From the NCBI GenBank assembly GCA_963784175.1, contig CAWAQJ010000014.1, positions 310,001-374,000 on the forward strand: 64,000 nt of DNA, in the 5' to 3' direction. Both the position numbers and the translations under genes were made by a program. The notes beneath the pieces were generated by a model. It ran no database searches, had not been told where the DNA came from, and worked only from the letters and a program-made list of their open reading frames with translations. Positions 16,278 to 24,216 of this stretch are shown here, piece after piece (position 1 is the stretch's first letter; the number at the start of each line of letters is the position of its first letter). Source of the DNA: JAIBJN01 sp963784175 (GTDB lineage Bacteria > Actinomycetota > Thermoleophilia > Gaiellales > Gaiellaceae).

Positions 16278-16898
16278 ATGTCCAACGAGATCACCTGCCT
16301 AATTGCCGACGACCACGAGGTCGTCAGGGAAGGCCTTCGCCTCTCCCTCTCCCGCGCACCGCAAATCCGCGTCGTGGGCGAGGCTTCTGACGGCGCCAGC
16401 GCCGTCGCGGTCGCCGAGCGCCGCCGCCCGAACGTCGTGATCATGGACGTCCGGATGCCCGGCATGGACGGGCTCGAGGCGACGAAGATCCTCGCCGAGC
16501 GCCTGCCCACCACGGCGGTCCTCATCTTCACGGCGTACGGCGAGCGCAGCCTGCTCGGCCGGGGCCTGGAGGCGGGTGCCAAGGGCTACATCCTCAAAGA
16601 AGCACCCCACCAGACACTGCTCAGGGCCATCGAGAAGGTCGCCAGCGGTGAGGGCTACGTCGACCCCGCTCTCATGCCGGCCCTGCTCACCCGCGAGCGC
16701 GAGGAGATGCTCACCCAGCGTGAGCGCGAGATCCTCCAGCTCCTCGCCGACGGCATGTCCAACGCAGACGTCGCAGCGCGCCTCTTCATCAGCCAGGAAA
16801 CGGTGAAGAGCCACGTGAGGCATATTCTCGCCAAGCTTGAGGCGGACACGCGCACCCATGCCGTCGCCATCGCGCTGCGGGAATCGATCATCGACTGA
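16278..16898 (+). CDS. NarL/LuxR-family response regulator
   Basis: A 206-residue two-component regulator. The receiver domain has DD at 11-12, phospho-acceptor D57 in VVIMDVRMPG, and the K in KGYILKEA. The C-terminal LuxR helix-turn-helix reads LTQREREILQLLADGMSNADVAARLFISQETVKSHVRHILAKL. ATG 16278 is preceded by GGGGAG (16263-16268); an earlier GTG at 16257 is possible. It is followed by a matching histidine kinase after 15 bases, so the two form an operon. Confidence 0.93.
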   Translation: MSNEITCLIADDHEVVREGLRLSLSRAPQIRVVGEASDGASAVAVAERRRPNVVIMDVRMPGMDGLEATKILAERLPTTAVLIFTAYGERSLLGRGLEAGAKGYILKEAPHQTLLRAIEKVASGEGYVDPALMPALLTREREEMLTQREREILQLLADGMSNADVAARLFISQETVKSHVRHILAKLEADTRTHAVAIALRESIID

Positions 16899-16913
16899 TC
16901 TCACCACCGGCGT

Positions 16914-18125
16914 TTGACGGTGGACGGTCGCTTCTCCCGTAACGCTCGTGGCATCCTCGTCGGCTGCACCGTCGGCGCCGCGCTCGTCGGCGCGCTCGGC
17001 CTTGCGTTCGGGGAGCCGGCCGTCGCAGCAGGCGGCCTCGTCGCCTCGACCACGTTCTTCGGCGCCTTTGCGCTCTACCTGATCGTCACCGAGCGCCGGC
17101 GCCACGAGTCCGCGGAGGACGAGCTCCAGGCGCAGACGACCTTCCTCGAGTCGCTCGTGGACTCGATCGCGGCCGTCTCCTCGACACTGAACGCGACCGA
17201 GATCCTCGATCGCACCTGCGACGAGGCCCGGCGCCTCTTCGACGCCGACACCGCGCGGATCCGGCCGCCGGACGAGGTGGCCGGCACCGAGCGCACGCCC
17301 GGAGGCGAGCGCATGGTCGTCCCGCTGGCCGTGCACGGGGAGCTCCTCGGCGACCTCGAGCTCGCACGGCCCGAGCCCTTCCACCGGTGGGATCACATGC
17401 GCGCGACCGTGCTCGCGGACTTCGCGGCCCGCATGGTCGAGAACTCGCGCCTGCTCGCGGAGGCCCGCGACCGTGAGGCCGAGCGCGAGCGGCTGACCGA
17501 GCGTCTGATCACTGCCGAGCAGGACGAGCGCCGCCGCCTGTCGCTCTTCCTTCACGACGGCCCCCTCCAATCCATGTCCGGCATCGCCCTCATGCACGAC
17601 GCCTCGCTCGCGGCGCTCCAGGACGGCCGCCTCGAGGACGCCGCCAAGATCATCGAGAACTCGCTCCAGAAGGAGCGTGACACCATCAGAGTCCTCCGCG
17701 ACCTCTCCTTCGCCATCGAGCCGCTCGTCCTGCGCGACCAGGGCTTCTACGCCGCCGTGCGCGCGCTCGCCGACCAGATCGAGGGAACGCACCGCATCAC
17801 GGTGATCACGCACGTGGAGGCCGGCGAGCGGCTGGGCGAGAAGACCCAGGTCGCGCTCTACCAGATCATCCGCGAGTCGCTCAACCAGGCCGTCCGGCGG
17901 CGGCCGGGCAAGATCGAGGTCGCGGTGGGCGAGCGCGAGGACGGCGGCTTCCAGACGGAGATCACCGACGACGGCGTCGAGGAGCGCCGCCGTGCGTCCA
18001 TCGAGGCGATCGACGAGCGGGTGAAGATCCTCAACGGCAAGCTCGAGATCGACAGCGGCGAGCACGGTGGGACACTCGTGCGCGTCGTGGTGCCACCGTA
18101 CGTCGCGGCCGCGAGCGGCGGATAA
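16914..18125 (+). CDS. NarX/DesK-type sensor histidine kinase (HisKA_3)
   Basis: A 403-residue membrane sensor. Two membrane helices lie near residues 13-33 and 37-58. A GAF-like domain spans about 85-175. The dimerisation domain has phospho-acceptor H214 in EQDERRRLSLFLHDGPLQS, typical of kinases for NarL regulators. The ATPase part has an N box at LYQIIRESLNQAVRR, but the G boxes are weak (TDDGVEERRR, HGGTLVRVVVP), so ATP binding may be reduced. The start is TTG 16914 or GTG 16920. Cognate to the preceding response regulator. Confidence 0.87.
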   Translation: MTVDGRFSRNARGILVGCTVGAALVGALGLAFGEPAVAAGGLVASTTFFGAFALYLIVTERRRHESAEDELQAQTTFLESLVDSIAAVSSTLNATEILDRTCDEARRLFDADTARIRPPDEVAGTERTPGGERMVVPLAVHGELLGDLELARPEPFHRWDHMRATVLADFAARMVENSRLLAEARDREAERERLTERLITAEQDERRRLSLFLHDGPLQSMSGIALMHDASLAALQDGRLEDAAKIIENSLQKERDTIRVLRDLSFAIEPLVLRDQGFYAAVRALADQIEGTHRITVITHVEAGERLGEKTQVALYQIIRESLNQAVRRRPGKIEVAVGEREDGGFQTEITDDGVEERRRASIEAIDERVKILNGKLEIDSGEHGGTLVRVVVPPYVAAASGG

Positions 18126-18135
18126 ACTCGGCCGC

Positions 18136-18321
18136 GTGGCAGACAAACACCTGCTCTTCGTAACCAAGCCGACCGGCTACGAGCTCGTCGAGCGCGACGG
18201 CGATCCGCCCGCGCCGGGTGAGGCGATCGAGGTCGAGGATCTGCGCTTCACGGTCGCCAAGGTCGGTCCCTCCCCGCTCCCCCAGGACGAGCGGGCATGC
18301 GCCTACCTCGAGACGGTGTAG
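18136..18321 (+). CDS. small protein of unknown function
   Basis: A 61-residue protein from GTG 18136, 10 bases after the kinase stop. It is beta-rich: HLLFVTKPTGYELVERDGD, EAIEVEDLRFTVAKVGPSPLP and ERACAYLETV. No membrane or signal sequence. It may belong to the kinase operon. It resembles the 5049-5252 protein in size and strand pattern. The next gene converges on it, with stops 5 bases apart. Confidence 0.65.
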   Translation: MADKHLLFVTKPTGYELVERDGDPPAPGEAIEVEDLRFTVAKVGPSPLPQDERACAYLETV

Positions 18322-18325
18322 CCGC

Positions 18326-19378
18326 TCAGTAGCCGAGCGCGTCCTCGGCGGCGATCCTGCCGAGGACCAGGGCGGACGCGAGCGCGCTCGACCAGCCGCC
18401 GAGGGAGATCCCGCCGACGTCCGCGCCCGCGGCCCAGAGGCCGTCCGCGACCCGTGCGCGCTCGTCCGCCTTGATGCCGCCGAGCGTGGTGGTGATGCCG
18501 GCGACGACTTCCACCCGGGTGGTGCCGTCTCGCCGTTCCACGGGCGCGCCGCGACGCTCGGCGAGCTCGATTACCTCGAAGACCGTGCGCTCGCGCACCA
18601 TCTCTCCGAGCGCCTCGTCGGGGACGACGTACCAGGCGCGCGCGCCCGGCTGTCTGGCCGTCCACTGGACGACGTCGATCTCCGACCACGACTGCGCTTC
18701 GTAGCGCTCGCCGTGGGCATTCTCGACGACCGCATGGCGGGCATAGACCTGGGCGAGGGGCACGAAGTCCTCGGGGTCGACCGCCGTGACCGCGGCGAGG
18801 TTGCGCCCGTAGAACTCGTCGAGCCCGGCCGAGGCCTCGGCGCCCTGGGCGAGCGCGAGCCGCAGGCCGTCTCCCGCGCTCCACGGGTTTGCCCGCAGCA
18901 CGAGCTGATCGGCCTCGGGCGTGATGTGGCGGCGGACGAGCTCCCGGTCGCCCTGGAAGCCGCCGGTCGCGAGGATCGTCGGGTCGGCAGACACTTCCTC
19001 GAGCGGGCTCCCGAGCCGGATCTCACCCGCGCGCCGCGCGAGCGCCTCCGTCAGCCCGTGCGGCTCGAAACGGAGACCGGTCGTCCGCGGGTTGCCCGTC
19101 TTCTCGTCGACCACGGGCGCGTCGAGCGACCGCAGCCACGCGAGCGCCTCGTCGAGGCCCTCCCAGACGACGCGCTGGAGCGCGGGGTCGCCGCCGGGGC
19201 ACTCCGCCCTGAAGGCCTCCCACTCCCGGTAGCGCCAGACGACGCAGGAGGAGAGCCGCATCGACCCGCCGGGCCGGTCGCCCTTCTCGTGGACGACGAC
19301 ATCCGCGCCGAGCTCGCGTGCGCGGACGGCCGCGACCAGGCCGGCCATTCCGGCCCCCGCCACGACGAGGCGGCTCAC
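18326..19378 (-). CDS. FAD-dependent oxidoreductase (fumarate reductase/ketosteroid dehydrogenase-like)
   Basis: A 350-residue flavoprotein. The N-terminal dinucleotide motif is VVAGAGMAGLVAAVRARELGADVVVHEK followed by GGS. Later FAD contacts are ILATGGFQGD and the C-terminal GLWAAGADVGG. The middle (NPWSAGDGLRLALAQGAEAS, GITTTLGGIKAD) follows the flavoprotein subunit of fumarate reductase and 3-ketosteroid dehydrogenases. It is shorter than those enzymes (450-550), so the capping domain is reduced. ATG 19378, 4 bases after the VOC gene stop on the same strand. Substrate unknown. Confidence 0.82.
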   Translation of the reverse strand: MSRLVVAGAGMAGLVAAVRARELGADVVVHEKGDRPGGSMRLSSCVVWRYREWEAFRAECPGGDPALQRVVWEGLDEALAWLRSLDAPVVDEKTGNPRTTGLRFEPHGLTEALARRAGEIRLGSPLEEVSADPTILATGGFQGDRELVRRHITPEADQLVLRANPWSAGDGLRLALAQGAEASAGLDEFYGRNLAAVTAVDPEDFVPLAQVYARHAVVENAHGERYEAQSWSEIDVVQWTARQPGARAWYVVPDEALGEMVRERTVFEVIELAERRGAPVERRDGTTRVEVVAGITTTLGGIKADERARVADGLWAAGADVGGISLGGWSSALASALVLGRIAAEDALGY

Positions 19379-19382
19379 GATC

Positions 19383-20063
19383 CTAGGTCAGGGAGAACGT
19401 CGGCTTGTGCTCGACGTACTCGAGCTTGATGCGTTCCGGGCCCCACACGAAGACCGCGTAGGTGTTCGCCGCGTCGACGACGTCGGCGATCTCGATGCCG
19501 CGGCGCTCGGCCTCCTCGATGTGGTCGTCGGCCGACTCGACGCGCAGCCCGAGGTGGTTGTACAGGGGCCGCTCGCTCTCGCCGGGGTCGCCGGGCTCGA
19601 GCAGGATCCTCGAGTCGCCGGCGCGCAGGCTTCCATCCTCGACGTCGAAGCCGAGCTGGGCGAGGCCGGCGAAGGTCTCCTCGGGGTCGCGGACGCGGAA
19701 GGCAACGTGGTCGAGGTCGTAGGACACGCCCTCGTCGACCTCGACGAGCGCGAGCCGGAGCCCGCCGGGCGCGTCGAGCTCGGCCGTCCCGTCCTCCCGC
19801 TCGACCGGATGGCCCGCGGGGAGCGCCGCGAGCGCCTCGTCGAGGTCGAAGACGCGCAGGCCCACGCGTGCGAGAACGCCCGGATCGCGCTCGCCCTCGG
19901 CGGCGAAGAGCGTCAGCTTGCCGCGACGGGCGTCCGCTCCGACGAGCGTGAACTTGTCCGTGCGGTCGATCACGTGCATGCCGACGTGGGCGGTGAGGAA
20001 GTTCGCGAGCTTGTCGCGGTCCTCGACCCAGAGGGCCACGTGGTCGAGCGTCTCGATTCGCAT
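19383..20063 (-). CDS. two-module VOC (glyoxalase/dioxygenase fold) protein
   Basis: A 226-residue protein with two VOC modules. The first runs from LDHVALWVEDRDKLANFL to LRLALVEV. The second runs from LDHVAFRVRDPEETFAGL to IKLEYVEHKP. Likely metal ligands are the His of each LDHVA and the terminal Glu of KLEYVE. ATG 20063 gives the classic start MRIETLDHVALW. It shares a probable operon with the FAD oxidoreductase, hinting at breakdown of a cyclic or steroid-like compound (inference only). Confidence 0.85.
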   Translation of the reverse strand: MRIETLDHVALWVEDRDKLANFLTAHVGMHVIDRTDKFTLVGADARRGKLTLFAAEGERDPGVLARVGLRVFDLDEALAALPAGHPVEREDGTAELDAPGGLRLALVEVDEGVSYDLDHVAFRVRDPEETFAGLAQLGFDVEDGSLRAGDSRILLEPGDPGESERPLYNHLGLRVESADDHIEEAERRGIEIADVVDAANTYAVFVWGPERIKLEYVEHKPTFSLT

Positions 20064-20178
20064 CGCGCTGAGGTTACCCATACCCCACAGGGCTAGAACG
20101 TGTCGTACGACGCGCGCATTCCGACAGCCGCCGGACGAGGCATAGAATCGGGGCCTTCCCACCCCTGCAGGAGGTCCG

Positions 20179-21192
20179 ATGCTCACGTTCGGCGTCACCG
20201 TTCTCCCCGACCCGCCGCACACGCGCTTCCTCGAGCTCATGCAGCTCGCCGAGCAGCACGGCTTCGACTACGGCTGGACGTACGACTCGCACATCCTCTG
20301 GCATGACGGGTATCCGCTGCTGACGCTGCTCGCGTCGCAGACCGAGAAGCTGAAGTTCGGGCACTGCGTCACGAATCCGGGGACGCGAGAGCCGACGGTG
20401 ACCGCCAGCTCGTATGCGACGCTGCATGCAATCTCGGGCGGACGCGCGGTGCTGGGCATCGGCAGGGGCGACTCGGCCAGGCGCGTCATCGGCCAGCAGC
20501 CCGTGAAGATGGCCGAGTTCGAGGCGTCCTGCGCGATGATCAAGGACCTCATGAACGGCCGGCCCGTGGAGTGGAACGGGAAGGAGCTCGAGCTCACGTG
20601 GGCCAAGGACCGGGAGAAGATCCCGCTCTACATCGCCGCGTACGGGCCGCGCGCGCTGGGCGTCGCCGGGCGGATCGCCGACGGGGTCATCATCCAGCTC
20701 GCCGACCCGATCATCATCCAGTGGCTCATGGAGCAGGCCCGCGCGGCGGCCGTCGAGGCCGGGCGTGACCCGGACGAGCTCGAGTGCCTCGTGTGCGCGC
20801 CGAGCGTGGTGACCGACGACCTCCAGGGCGCCCGCGACGCGACGCGGTGGTTCCCGGCCATGGTCTCCAACCACGTCATGGACCTGATCGAGCGCTACGG
20901 CGAGGAGTCGGAGATCCCCAAGGATCTGACCGAGTACGTGAAGGCGCGGAAGTTCTACGACTACAAGGACCACAGCCGCGAGGGGGCGGCGCACGGCGAG
21001 TTCGTGACCGACGAGATCGCCGACCGCTTCAGCGTCATCGGCGACGTGGACGCCGTCCGCGCCAAGCTCCGCGAGCTCGACTCGATCGGCGTCGACCACT
21101 TCAACATCTACCTCATGACCCAGGGCCAGGAGGACATCCTCCGGGCCTACGGCGAGGACATCATTCCGGAGCTCAAGCAGGCCGCCGTTTGA
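20179..21192 (+). CDS. LLM-class (luciferase-like) F420-type oxidoreductase
   Basis: A 337-residue TIM-barrel flavin/F420 oxidoreductase. Typical features: GVTVLPDPPHTRFLELMQLAEQHGFDYGWTYDSH, ATLHAISGGRAVLGIGRGDSARR, IPLYIAAYGPRALGVAGRIADGVI and the C-terminal VIGDVDAVRAKLREL. The CPS_4043-like F420-dependent subgroup fits best from memory. A strong Shine-Dalgarno (AGGAGG, 20169-20174) precedes ATG 20179, and TAGAAT at 20143-20148 may be the -10. It overlaps the following cupin by TGATG, so the two are coupled. Substrate unknown. Confidence 0.88.
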   Translation: MLTFGVTVLPDPPHTRFLELMQLAEQHGFDYGWTYDSHILWHDGYPLLTLLASQTEKLKFGHCVTNPGTREPTVTASSYATLHAISGGRAVLGIGRGDSARRVIGQQPVKMAEFEASCAMIKDLMNGRPVEWNGKELELTWAKDREKIPLYIAAYGPRALGVAGRIADGVIIQLADPIIIQWLMEQARAAAVEAGRDPDELECLVCAPSVVTDDLQGARDATRWFPAMVSNHVMDLIERYGEESEIPKDLTEYVKARKFYDYKDHSREGAAHGEFVTDEIADRFSVIGDVDAVRAKLRELDSIGVDHFNIYLMTQGQEDILRAYGEDIIPELKQAAV

Positions 21193-21527
21193 TGGCGGTG
21201 CACGAGCACCTCTTCGACGTCCACGAGGCGAAGCGGCGCCTCGAGGCCGCAAACGGCGGCTACGAGGTCGTCCACGAGTCGCCCGGGCTCGAGGTCGGCG
21301 TCTACGTCCTCGTCGCGCCGGAGCCAGACCGCCAGCAGCCGCACGAGGACGACGAGGTCTACATCGTCCTCGAGGGCCGGGGGACACTTCAGGTCGAGGA
21401 CGAGGAGATCGACCTCACCGAGGGCCAGGCGATGTTCGTCGCCGCCCACGCGGAGCACCGCTTCACCGGCTACGAGTCGCTGAGCCTCCTCGTCATCTTC
21501 ACCCGCGATACGGCGGGCGTCGGCTAA
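21192..21527 (+). CDS. cupin-domain protein
   Basis: A 111-residue single cupin. Motif 1 is seen around DRQQPHEDDEVYIVLEGRGTL, with metal ligands His, Glu and Glu. Motif 2 is EGQAMFVAAHAEHRF. The start ATG 21192 overlaps the oxidoreductase stop, so the two may act on the same compound. The 3' end overlaps the convergent OLD-like nuclease by 4 bases. Confidence 0.88.
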   Translation: MAVHEHLFDVHEAKRRLEAANGGYEVVHESPGLEVGVYVLVAPEPDRQQPHEDDEVYIVLEGRGTLQVEDEEIDLTEGQAMFVAAHAEHRFTGYESLSLLVIFTRDTAGVG

Positions 21528-22699
21528 CGCGTCGCCTCGAGCGCGAGCCGCACGGCCCGCGCAAGCGGCTCGGGCACCTCCACGCCGGGCGCCGAGAAGT
21601 GATTCCAGGCCCGCTCGGGCTTGTTCGAGTGGCCGCGCAGGCCGGCCACGGCCTCGAAGTCCGGCGCCAGCTCGACGACCCGTTCCGGGCCGGCGATGTC
21701 CGAGATCAGCGCGTTCAGCCCCTGTTCCGACGGGATCGGGTCGGCCCCCGCCTCGGCGTCGCGGTCGTGCACGACGACGAAGGGGATGCGGCACGCCTGG
21801 CAGATCCGCGCGAAGACCGGGATGTTCGACTTCCCGCCGCACTCGACGATCGAGACCTCGGCCCGGTCGGCGTCGTGCCCGAGCGCCGCGAAGACGGACG
21901 GGAGGACGAGCTTCTCCGTGCGGCCCTCGACGAGGATCGCCGACCGGGCGAGGAAGAGCTCGCTTCGCTCCGCGTCGAACTCGCTCACGACTCGAAACGC
22001 CTCGTCGGATTCCAGCGGCTCCGGCTGCACGACGTGCGTCCCGCGCTCGGCATCGTGTCCCACGAGCACGAGCTCATCGAGGCGCGCGACGTTCAGGAAG
22101 GCGGGCGCGTGCGTCGAGTACAGCACCTGGTTGCCGGAGGCGGCGAGCTCGCGCAGGCGGCGGTAGAGGTAGCGCTGCGAGTGCGGGCGGAGAAAGAGCT
22201 CGGGCTCCTCGACGATGAAGACGACCCCCGAGACGTCTGCCTCGCAGCAGGCCTCGAACGCCGCGACCAGGGCGCCGGCGCCGGCCGCTTCGGAGCCGCT
22301 GCCCGCGTGCTTTCCGGCAGCCTCGACGAAGCTGCGTGCCGCACCTTCGGCACCGGGGCCCGCCTCGACCAGCGCGTCGCTGCGGAGCCCGGCCGGGAGG
22401 AAGACGACCGGCGGCGCGCCCTCGCGCTCTGCGCTCGCCTCCGGCGGACGCGCGCGAAGCGAGACGCTTCCGGCCGTCGACGAGCTCCGCCTCGACCGCG
22501 ATCGACCCGTCCTCGTCACGGCGGACGTCCTCGGAGCTCGACGGGCGCCGTCGGGATCGAGGAGCGCGCGCACGGCACGTAGGAGGTTCGACTTCCCGGC
22601 GCGGGCCTCCCCGACGAGCGCGACGACGGGGCCGAGCCTCAGCTCGACGTCCGCGGCGGAGCGGTACGCGCGTATCCGGACACGCCTGAGTAGCGCCAT
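21524..22699 (-). CDS. OLD-family-like ATPase with TOPRIM domain (contains a frame-shifted patch)
   Basis: A 391-residue ABC-type ATPase/nuclease. Walker A is GEARAGKSNLL. Walker B lies in GVVFIVEEPELFLRP, followed by LYSTHAP. A TOPRIM domain comes next, with Glu in AILVEGRTEKLVLP and the D-x-D in VVHDRDAE. OLD-type proteins act in DNA repair or phage defence. From about 22545 to 22470 the frame gives an Arg/Ser-rich stretch (TSAVTRTGRSRSRR). A neighbouring frame gives a normal acidic sequence (EDVRRDEDGSIAVEAELVDG). One base lost near 22544 and one gained near 22470 would explain it. Start ATG 22699. No partner UvrD-like helicase is adjacent. Confidence 0.8.
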   Translation of the reverse strand: MALLRRVRIRAYRSAADVELRLGPVVALVGEARAGKSNLLRAVRALLDPDGARRAPRTSAVTRTGRSRSRRSSSTAGSVSLRARPPEASAEREGAPPVVFLPAGLRSDALVEAGPGAEGAARSFVEAAGKHAGSGSEAAGAGALVAAFEACCEADVSGVVFIVEEPELFLRPHSQRYLYRRLRELAASGNQVLYSTHAPAFLNVARLDELVLVGHDAERGTHVVQPEPLESDEAFRVVSEFDAERSELFLARSAILVEGRTEKLVLPSVFAALGHDADRAEVSIVECGGKSNIPVFARICQACRIPFVVVHDRDAEAGADPIPSEQGLNALISDIAGPERVVELAPDFEAVAGLRGHSNKPERAWNHFSAPGVEVPEPLARAVRLALEATR

Positions 22700-22723
22700 G
22701 GGCGCCGACGATATCCGGCCGGA

Positions 22724-23650
22724 CTAGTTCGGCGTCCGCGCGTTCCGCGGGTCGGGGAGCGGAGTCAGGATCGCTTCCAGCCGCTCCCGCAGCGGCTCGT
22801 AGTTCGGCGGCAGCGACAGCCCCTCGCCGAGCGTCTCCAGCGGCTCGTCGGCGGTGAAGCCGGGGCCCATGGTGGCCAGCTCGAAGAGGACGCCGCTCGG
22901 CTCGCGGAAGTAGACCGAGCGGAAGTAGAAGCGGTCGATCACCGGCGTCGGGCGCAGGCCCGATTCGGCCACGCGCTGGCGCCAGGCGTCGTGCTCCTCC
23001 GTCGGCGAGGCCCACGCGACGTGATGCACGGTGCCTGCTCCACCCTGGCCGCGCTCGGCCGGAGGCTCGTCGAAGGCGTAGAACGATCCGCGCTGCTCGC
23101 CGCGCACCTCCCAGGCACGGTCGCCGTCCCGCTCGAATCCCAGCGTCTCCTCGAGGGCAGCCCGGCTCGCCTCGGGGTCGGCCGTGTAGGCGCGGACGCC
23201 GTGGAAGCCTTGCAGCGCGTGCTCGGCCGGGATGTCCGGGTGACGCGCGACGAGCGGCTCGTCGTCGACGTCCACGGCGACGATCTCGAGGCCCATCCCT
23301 TCACGGTCTGCGAAGCGCAGGCGTCCGCCGTCGGGCTCGACCTCGATCCCCTCCGCGGCCAGCCGCTCGGCCCAGAACGCGATCGCCTCTTCGGAGCCGA
23401 CGCGCCACACGACGGTGTGCACCATGCCTGCGCCGGCACGTCCGCGGGGGAGGCCGGGATACTCGAAGAACGTGAGGTCGGCGCCGGGGCTTCCGAGCTC
23501 GTCTGCGTAGAACAGGTGGTAGACGGTCGGGTCGTCCTGGTTGACCGTCTTCTTGACGAGCCGCAGACCGAGCACCCGCGTGTAGAAGTCGACGTTGCCG
23601 GGTGCGTCGGCGGTGATGGCGGTGATGTGGTGGATGCCCTCGAGCTTCAT
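22724..23650 (-). CDS. ring-cleaving dioxygenase (MhqO/VOC family)
   Basis: A 308-residue two-module VOC protein. Module 1 has GIHHITAITADAPGNVDFYTRVLGLRLVKKTVNQDD and FEYPG. Module 2 has GFHGVRAYTADPEASRAAL, GTVHHVAWA, RFYFRSVYFREPSGVLFELATMGPGF. Fe/Mn ligands are probably the His of HHIT, the His of VHHVAW and Glu of LFELA. ATG 23650 is preceded by GGGAGGA at good spacing, so it is preferred over the ATG nine codons upstream. Such enzymes handle hydroquinone- or catechol-like compounds. Single gene. Confidence 0.9.
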   Translation of the reverse strand: MKLEGIHHITAITADAPGNVDFYTRVLGLRLVKKTVNQDDPTVYHLFYADELGSPGADLTFFEYPGLPRGRAGAGMVHTVVWRVGSEEAIAFWAERLAAEGIEVEPDGGRLRFADREGMGLEIVAVDVDDEPLVARHPDIPAEHALQGFHGVRAYTADPEASRAALEETLGFERDGDRAWEVRGEQRGSFYAFDEPPAERGQGGAGTVHHVAWASPTEEHDAWRQRVAESGLRPTPVIDRFYFRSVYFREPSGVLFELATMGPGFTADEPLETLGEGLSLPPNYEPLRERLEAILTPLPDPRNARTPN

Positions 23651-23709
23651 CGGCAGTCCTCCCTCGACTTTGGTCACTCACATCCTACGGACCCTGAGAT
23701 GATCCAACA

Positions 23710-24216
23710 GTGACCGAGATCGCGATTACGCGCGCTGGCGCCGAGCGCATCGACGACCTCGAGCCGCTCTGGCATGCGATGCACCGGCACCACCGCTCCG
23801 TCGCCGGCCACCTGACGGCTGTCGCGCCTTTCCGCTCCGACGACGAGTCGTGGGTGCTGCGGCGCGCGTTCTACGAGCGCCTGCTGGCCCGGCCGGACTC
23901 CTTCTTCCTCCTGGCGGAGCGCGACGGCAGCCTCGTCGGCTACGCCGCCGTCGCCGTGTCGGGAACCGAGGCGAGCCTCGAGGTCGGCGACCGGGTCGGA
24001 GAGCTCGAGAGCCTCTCGGTGCTGCCCGAGGAGCGCGGGAACGGGCTCGGCAGCCGGCTGATGGACGCCGTCTTCGAGGAGCTGCGCCGCCTCGGGGTCG
24101 AGGAGATCACCATCGCCGTCATGGAGGGAAACGACGACGCGGCTCGCTTCTACGAGCGGCGCGGGCTCGTCCCGTATCTCAGGTGGACGATCGGCCGGGT
24201 GCCGCCGGCTCCGTGA
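23710..24216 (+). CDS. GNAT-family N-acetyltransferase
   Basis: A 168-residue acetyltransferase from GTG 23710. Core motifs are ELESLSVLPEERGNGLGSRLMDAVFEEL (acetyl-CoA loop RGNGLG) and the C-terminal VMEGNDDAARFYERRGLVPYLRWTIGR. Acceptor unknown. Its 3' end overlaps the convergent MFS gene by 38 bases. Confidence 0.9.
   Translation: MTEIAITRAGAERIDDLEPLWHAMHRHHRSVAGHLTAVAPFRSDDESWVLRRAFYERLLARPDSFFLLAERDGSLVGYAAVAVSGTEASLEVGDRVGELESLSVLPEERGNGLGSRLMDAVFEELRRLGVEEITIAVMEGNDDAARFYERRGLVPYLRWTIGRVPPAP

Noticed and set aside
16299..18167. A 622-codon minus-strand frame opposite the two-component genes
   Set aside because: It is antisense to two clear genes (regulator and kinase) and has the composition typical of GC-rich shadow frames, with no recognisable domain.
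21524..22699. OLD-like gene as part of a Gabija-type defence system
   Set aside because: Gabija needs an adjacent UvrD-like GajB helicase. The neighbours are a cupin and a VOC enzyme, so there is no support for a defence island.
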